Shown in pieces: positions 60,215 through 64,000 of a stretch of 64,000 nt of DNA (positions within the stretch are counted from its first letter, which is position 1; every line of letters begins with the position of its first letter). The notes under the pieces were generated by a model. That model was not told where the DNA came from, ran no database searches, and saw only the letters and a program-made list of their open reading frames with translations. The position numbers and the translations under genes are program-made. Origin of the DNA: Prevotella sp. (lineage in GTDB: Bacteria > Bacteroidota > Bacteroidia > Bacteroidales > Bacteroidaceae); assembly GCA_016286995.1 (NCBI GenBank), contig JAEEVA010000014.1, positions 1 through 64,000 on the forward strand, written 5' to 3'.

Positions 60215-61128
60215 TTTCACTTTGCCCCGTAGGGGCTCAGACGCTCGTCGAGCTGAACTGTGAGAACCTGTTTGACTGCCGTCACGACTCACTGAAGCAA
60301 GATACTGAGTGGTTGCCCGAAGGCCAGCGCCACTGGACTCCTGCCCGATACTGGCGAAAAGTGAACAGTATCGGGCAGGAGATTCTTTCATGTCAGGAGA
60401 ATGGCATCCCTGACCTCGTAGCACTGGTAGAAGTGGAAAACGATTCAGTCGTTTTCGATATGACACGGCGTTCACTGTTGCGTAATGCCGGCTACGAATA
60501 CCTCATGACCGAGTCGCCCGATGTCCGTGGCATCGACGTGGCCTTGCTCTATCAGCCTGCGACGTTCCGCCCCATCTGCTACGACTATCTCACCATTACG
60601 CCGTTAGAAGACATGCGTCCCACACGTGACATCCTGTATGTTCAAGGGGAAACCTTGAACAGCGATACCCTGCATGTCTTTGTGGTCCATGCCCCCAGCC
60701 GCTTTGGCGGTGAACGGTCCACGCGTCCCAACCGCCGTCTGATTGCCGACAAGCTGTTGGAGACCATCCACCGTTTGCCGTCCGATGCCAAGGTCGTAGT
60801 GGCCGGTGACTTCAACGACTATGCCGACAGTCCTGCCCTGACATATCTGGAGCAGCATGCCCTGCATATCATTAGCCGCGATGCCCATGGTCGGTATGGC
60901 GCTGAGGGTACCTACCGCTATCAGGGACGTTGGCAGAGCATCGACCACGTGCTGGTGAGCAACGCCCTATTGCCTTCCGTCGAGCAAGTCTATGTCAACG
61001 ATGCCCCCTTTCTGATGGAGGAAGACAAAAAGTACGGAGGAGTCAAACCCCTCCGTACCTTCAATGGTTATCGCTACCAGAAAGGCTTCAGCGACCATTT
61101 GCCGCTGGTGGTCCGTTTCCGGTTCTAA
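60136..61128 (+). CDS. Secreted endonuclease/exonuclease/phosphatase-family protein
   Basis: ELNCENLFDCRHD, VEVENDSVV, VVAGDFNDYADSPAL, FSDHLPLVVRFRF; start taken at first ATG. Confidence 0.85.
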   Translation: MMMRRAGALCLMLYCAVANFSLFTFTFSLCPVGAQTLVELNCENLFDCRHDSLKQDTEWLPEGQRHWTPARYWRKVNSIGQEILSCQENGIPDLVALVEVENDSVVFDMTRRSLLRNAGYEYLMTESPDVRGIDVALLYQPATFRPICYDYLTITPLEDMRPTRDILYVQGETLNSDTLHVFVVHAPSRFGGERSTRPNRRLIADKLLETIHRLPSDAKVVVAGDFNDYADSPALTYLEQHALHIISRDAHGRYGAEGTYRYQGRWQSIDHVLVSNALLPSVEQVYVNDAPFLMEEDKKYGGVKPLRTFNGYRYQKGFSDHLPLVVRFRF

Positions 61129-61142
61129 GCCTTTCCGTCTGC

Positions 61143-62609
61143 TTACTCGTTCTGCAGGTACACCACGAATCCGCCACGCTTGCCGGTCGGATAGATACCC
61201 TTAATCACAAGCATCTGGTCCTTGGCGTCCTTGACAGCCTGCTGCAGGTCGTCGAACGAGCGCATCGGCGTGTCGTTAACCTGCTGGATGATGAAGCCCT
61301 TAGGTACGCCGGCATCCTTCATCTTACCTCCGTTGACCTTCAGCACTTCCAGACCGTACGAGATTTCCAGCTGCTTCTTCTGAGAGTCGGTCACAGGACG
61401 GACGTCGATGCCTAAGACGTCGATGTCGGCATTCTTTACCACCTTCGTATTGCCCTGCTCGTTCTTCAGCGTCAGTGTGGCACTCTTCTCCTTCTTGTTG
61501 CGCAGATACTTCACTACCACCTTGTCGCCGGGACGCTTCTGGGCAATGATGCCCTGTAGCTCACCGAACTGCTTCACCTTCTGACCGTCCACATGGGTGA
61601 TGACGTCGCCCTTCTGGATGCCGGCATCGGCAGCAGCACCGTCGTCAATGACCTTGGCCACATAGACGCCTTCCATCGTACCGAAGTCCTCAACCTCCTT
61701 GTCCTGATCTTTCTGGGAGTCTACATAGTCCTTGAGCGACGAACCCTGAATACCAATCATGGCGCGCTGGTAGGTGCCGTACTTCTTGAAGTCCTCGATG
61801 GCCTTGCTCACGATGGTGGTGGGGATGGCAAAGCCGTAGCCGATGTTCGAACCCGTGGGTGAGGCCAGCATGGCGTTGATGCCGATGAGCTCACCACGTG
61901 TGTTGACCAGTGCACCACCCGAGTTACCCTGGTTGATGGCGGCATCGGTCTGAATCATCGAGCTGACACCCTGACCCATCGAACGGGCCTTGGCGCTGAC
62001 GATACCTGCTGTCACGGTGTTATTCAGGCCTAACGGGTTACCAACGGCCAGCACCCATTCGCCAACCTTCACGTCGTCGCTGTTGGCAATGACGATAGCG
62101 GGCAGGTCCTTGGCGTCAATCTTGATGAGGGCGAGGTCGGTGGTGGCATCGGCGCCGATGATGCGGGCAGAGTATTCCTTCGAATTCTCGTTCAGCGTGA
62201 CGGTCAGCTCGTCGGCACCGTCTACCACGTGGTTGTTGGTGACGATGTATCCGTCAGCCGAAATGATGACACCTGAACCTGCAGCAGCACGCTTCGGAGT
62301 CTGTACCTGGCGCTTGCGGGGACTGCCCTGCTGACCCTGACCACGTCCGAAGAAACCGCCAAACGGGTCGCTGAAGAAGTCCTCGAAGGGATCGCTGTAT
62401 TCCACGGTCTGCACCTTGGAATTAATGACCGACTTGATGTAGACCACCGACGGCAGCGACTTTTCGGCAGCGTAAGTCAGATCTACGGGTTGTCCTGGTG
62501 TTGCTGCAGCGGCAGCTGGTGCGGCCTGTGTCTGATTGCACGAGGCTGCTGAGAATGCTACAACCAGCATATACAGTGCTGGCATCATGCTCTTTACAAT
62601 CTTTTTCAT
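61143..62609 (-). CDS. degP: Do-family (DegP/HtrA) serine protease
   Basis: TNNHVVDGADELTVTL, TTDLALIKID, QTDAAINQGNSGGALVNTRGELIGINAML; PDZ domains. Confidence 0.95.
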   Translation of the reverse strand: MKKIVKSMMPALYMLVVAFSAASCNQTQAAPAAAAATPGQPVDLTYAAEKSLPSVVYIKSVINSKVQTVEYSDPFEDFFSDPFGGFFGRGQGQQGSPRKRQVQTPKRAAAGSGVIISADGYIVTNNHVVDGADELTVTLNENSKEYSARIIGADATTDLALIKIDAKDLPAIVIANSDDVKVGEWVLAVGNPLGLNNTVTAGIVSAKARSMGQGVSSMIQTDAAINQGNSGGALVNTRGELIGINAMLASPTGSNIGYGFAIPTTIVSKAIEDFKKYGTYQRAMIGIQGSSLKDYVDSQKDQDKEVEDFGTMEGVYVAKVIDDGAAADAGIQKGDVITHVDGQKVKQFGELQGIIAQKRPGDKVVVKYLRNKKEKSATLTLKNEQGNTKVVKNADIDVLGIDVRPVTDSQKKQLEISYGLEVLKVNGGKMKDAGVPKGFIIQQVNDTPMRSFDDLQQAVKDAKDQMLVIKGIYPTGKRGGFVVYLQNE

Positions 62610-62814
62610 GTTTCTCAATTTACAATTAAACTATTTACTATTTACATTTATTTCTCGTTTCGGGAACTTTGCTATTCGCCCCCAGTCATCGTTTGACAGT
62701 GCAAATATAGGGTCAAAAATCGGAATACTGACAAAATGTCATGTATTTTTGTCTTGATTTAACACTTCTGCCCCAATGCTTAACGGGCGTTAGAAATTAA
62801 CGCTCAAAATGTGA

Positions 62815-62848
62815 AAAGACTGACAAAATTAACTATTTTGCCAGTCTT
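62815..62848. terminator. Hairpin/terminator between degP and the dehydrogenase gene
   Basis: AAAGACTGACAAAAT-TAACT-ATTTTGCCAGTCTTT. Confidence 0.6.
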
Positions 62849-62916
62849 TACTTCAATATTTGTAATTAATAAGAATTCCTTCTTAATTCTTAATTGATAA
62901 TCGCGAAGCGACAACT

Positions 62917-62947
62917 CTTAATTCTTAATTCTTAATTCATAATTCAT
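62917..62947. repeat. 31-bp heptamer array (CTTAATT x3, CATAATT, CAT)
   Basis: Preceded by CTTAATTCTTAATTGATAATCGCGAAGCGACAACT. Confidence 0.85.
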
Positions 62948-62951
62948 AAAA

Positions 62952-64000
62952 TCATCTTGCAACGACGTATTTATGTAAAGTAGCACGTACAGCGCCCTTG
63001 CCGGCATATAGTTCTTTCACCATGCCCTCAATCTGTTCACCGAGACCAGCCTCATAGAGGTCCAGTCCGAAGACGTCCTTGCGGCTGTAAAGTTGTTTCA
63101 GCGGACTCCAGTCCTGGTCGGGCTTGCCGATTTCCAGCGGAGCCACGATGGCCTGCAATTCGGCCAGCATGGGGTCGGGCGAGGGTTCGAAGGCTGTCAG
63201 GTCATCTCTGAGGCCTTTCAGATAGCGGGCATAGCCGGCCAGCGTCAGCGGAATCAGCACGAGGTTCGACTTGTCAAGACCGCGTGCCACATATTTCTTC
63301 AGGGTCTCACCGAAGCGGATGGGCAGCTTCTGGCTGGTATCCATAGCGATGCGCTGCGGAGCGTCAGGCATGAACGGGTTGGGCAGACGCTTGTTGAGCA
63401 CGGCACCGATGAACTCGTAGGGGTTCAGCACGCCTGGGTCGACCACCACGGGCATAGCTTCCATGTAGCCAATCTTCTGGATGAAGGCACGCAGGTCCTC
63501 ATCCTTCATCTCGGCCGAAATCAGCGTGTAGCCCAGCATGCAGCCGTAGATGCTCATGGCTGTGTGCAGCGGGTTCAGGCAGGTGGTCACCTTCATGGTC
63601 TCTACCTTGTCGACAGTTTCACGGGTGGTATACAGGGCACCGCCAAGGTCGAGTGGGGGACGGCCGTTGGTGTAGTTGTCCTCGATGACCAGATACTGCA
63701 CTTCCTCGGCATTCACGAACGGAGCGGTGAAGGTGTGCTTCTCGGTCTCGATGTAGTCGTTGTCCTCAAAGCCGTCCTTGGCCAGCAGTTCCTTGACTTT
63801 CTCGTGAGGACGCGGCGTAATCTTGTCAATCATCGACCAGGGGAAGGTCACTTTCTTCTCGTCCTTCAGGTAGTCGAGGAAAGTTTCAGGCACCAGTCCG
63901 TCCTTCACCCAGCGCTCAGCGTAGGCAAAGACGCCGGCCTTCACCTTGTCGCCGTTGTGCGAGCAGTTGTCCATCGACTGCACAGTGAGCGGCAGCTGTC
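62952..64000 (-). CDS. Mannitol dehydrogenase / hexuronate reductase family, runs off right edge
   Basis: ...QLPLTVQSMDNCSHNGDKVKAGVFAYAERWV; frame stays open to position 64000. Confidence 0.85.
   Translation of the reverse strand, partial: QLPLTVQSMDNCSHNGDKVKAGVFAYAERWVKDGLVPETFLDYLKDEKKVTFPWSMIDKITPRPHEKVKELLAKDGFEDNDYIETEKHTFTAPFVNAEEVQYLVIEDNYTNGRPPLDLGGALYTTRETVDKVETMKVTTCLNPLHTAMSIYGCMLGYTLISAEMKDEDLRAFIQKIGYMEAMPVVVDPGVLNPYEFIGAVLNKRLPNPFMPDAPQRIAMDTSQKLPIRFGETLKKYVARGLDKSNLVLIPLTLAGYARYLKGLRDDLTAFEPSPDPMLAELQAIVAPLEIGKPDQDWSPLKQLYSRKDVFGLDLYEAGLGEQIEGMVKELYAGKGAVRATLHKYVVAR

Overview
64-kb chromosomal window from a Bacteroidetes genome. Prevotella-like is my inference from the TAnnTTTG promoters, the beta/epsilon-first atp operon, the BspA-like LRR protein and the CHU_C/T9SS-type domains. 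Housekeeping content: gdhA (partial), rpsA, the ATP synthase operon, feoAB, serA/serC, a DEAD-box helicase, an OmpH-like protein, a MATE transporter, pepD, an RSH enzyme, a DUF1846 protein, yidC, an MscS-like channel, gyrA, uvrA, a POT transporter, a DegP-like protease and a partial mannitol-dehydrogenase-family gene. Accessory content: (i) a type III R-M-like locus (SNF2-like helicase, DUF4391-like protein, Mod, Res) with a TA module inside it and a long, highly foldable leader; (ii) a TA module bracketed by palindromic direct repeats; (iii) a three-gene run of an unknown protein, a HEPN-like protein and a giant BspA-like LRR protein, also behind a long foldable leader. Two repeat architectures are not explained by the genes. 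First, 31-bp arrays of exactly four heptamers plus 3 nt (consensus ATTGANN x4 + ATT) occur as terminal inverted repeats around two S23/IVP-type four-helix-bundle ORFs (one intact, one truncated), around a 16-bp core inserted in frame in a DEAD-box helicase gene, and as solo arrays. Second, degenerate intergenic arrays with a 21-22 bp period have a different sequence at each locus but repeatedly show dyad-symmetric units. All calls come from reading the sequence and the supplied ORF translations; no searches or folding programs were run.
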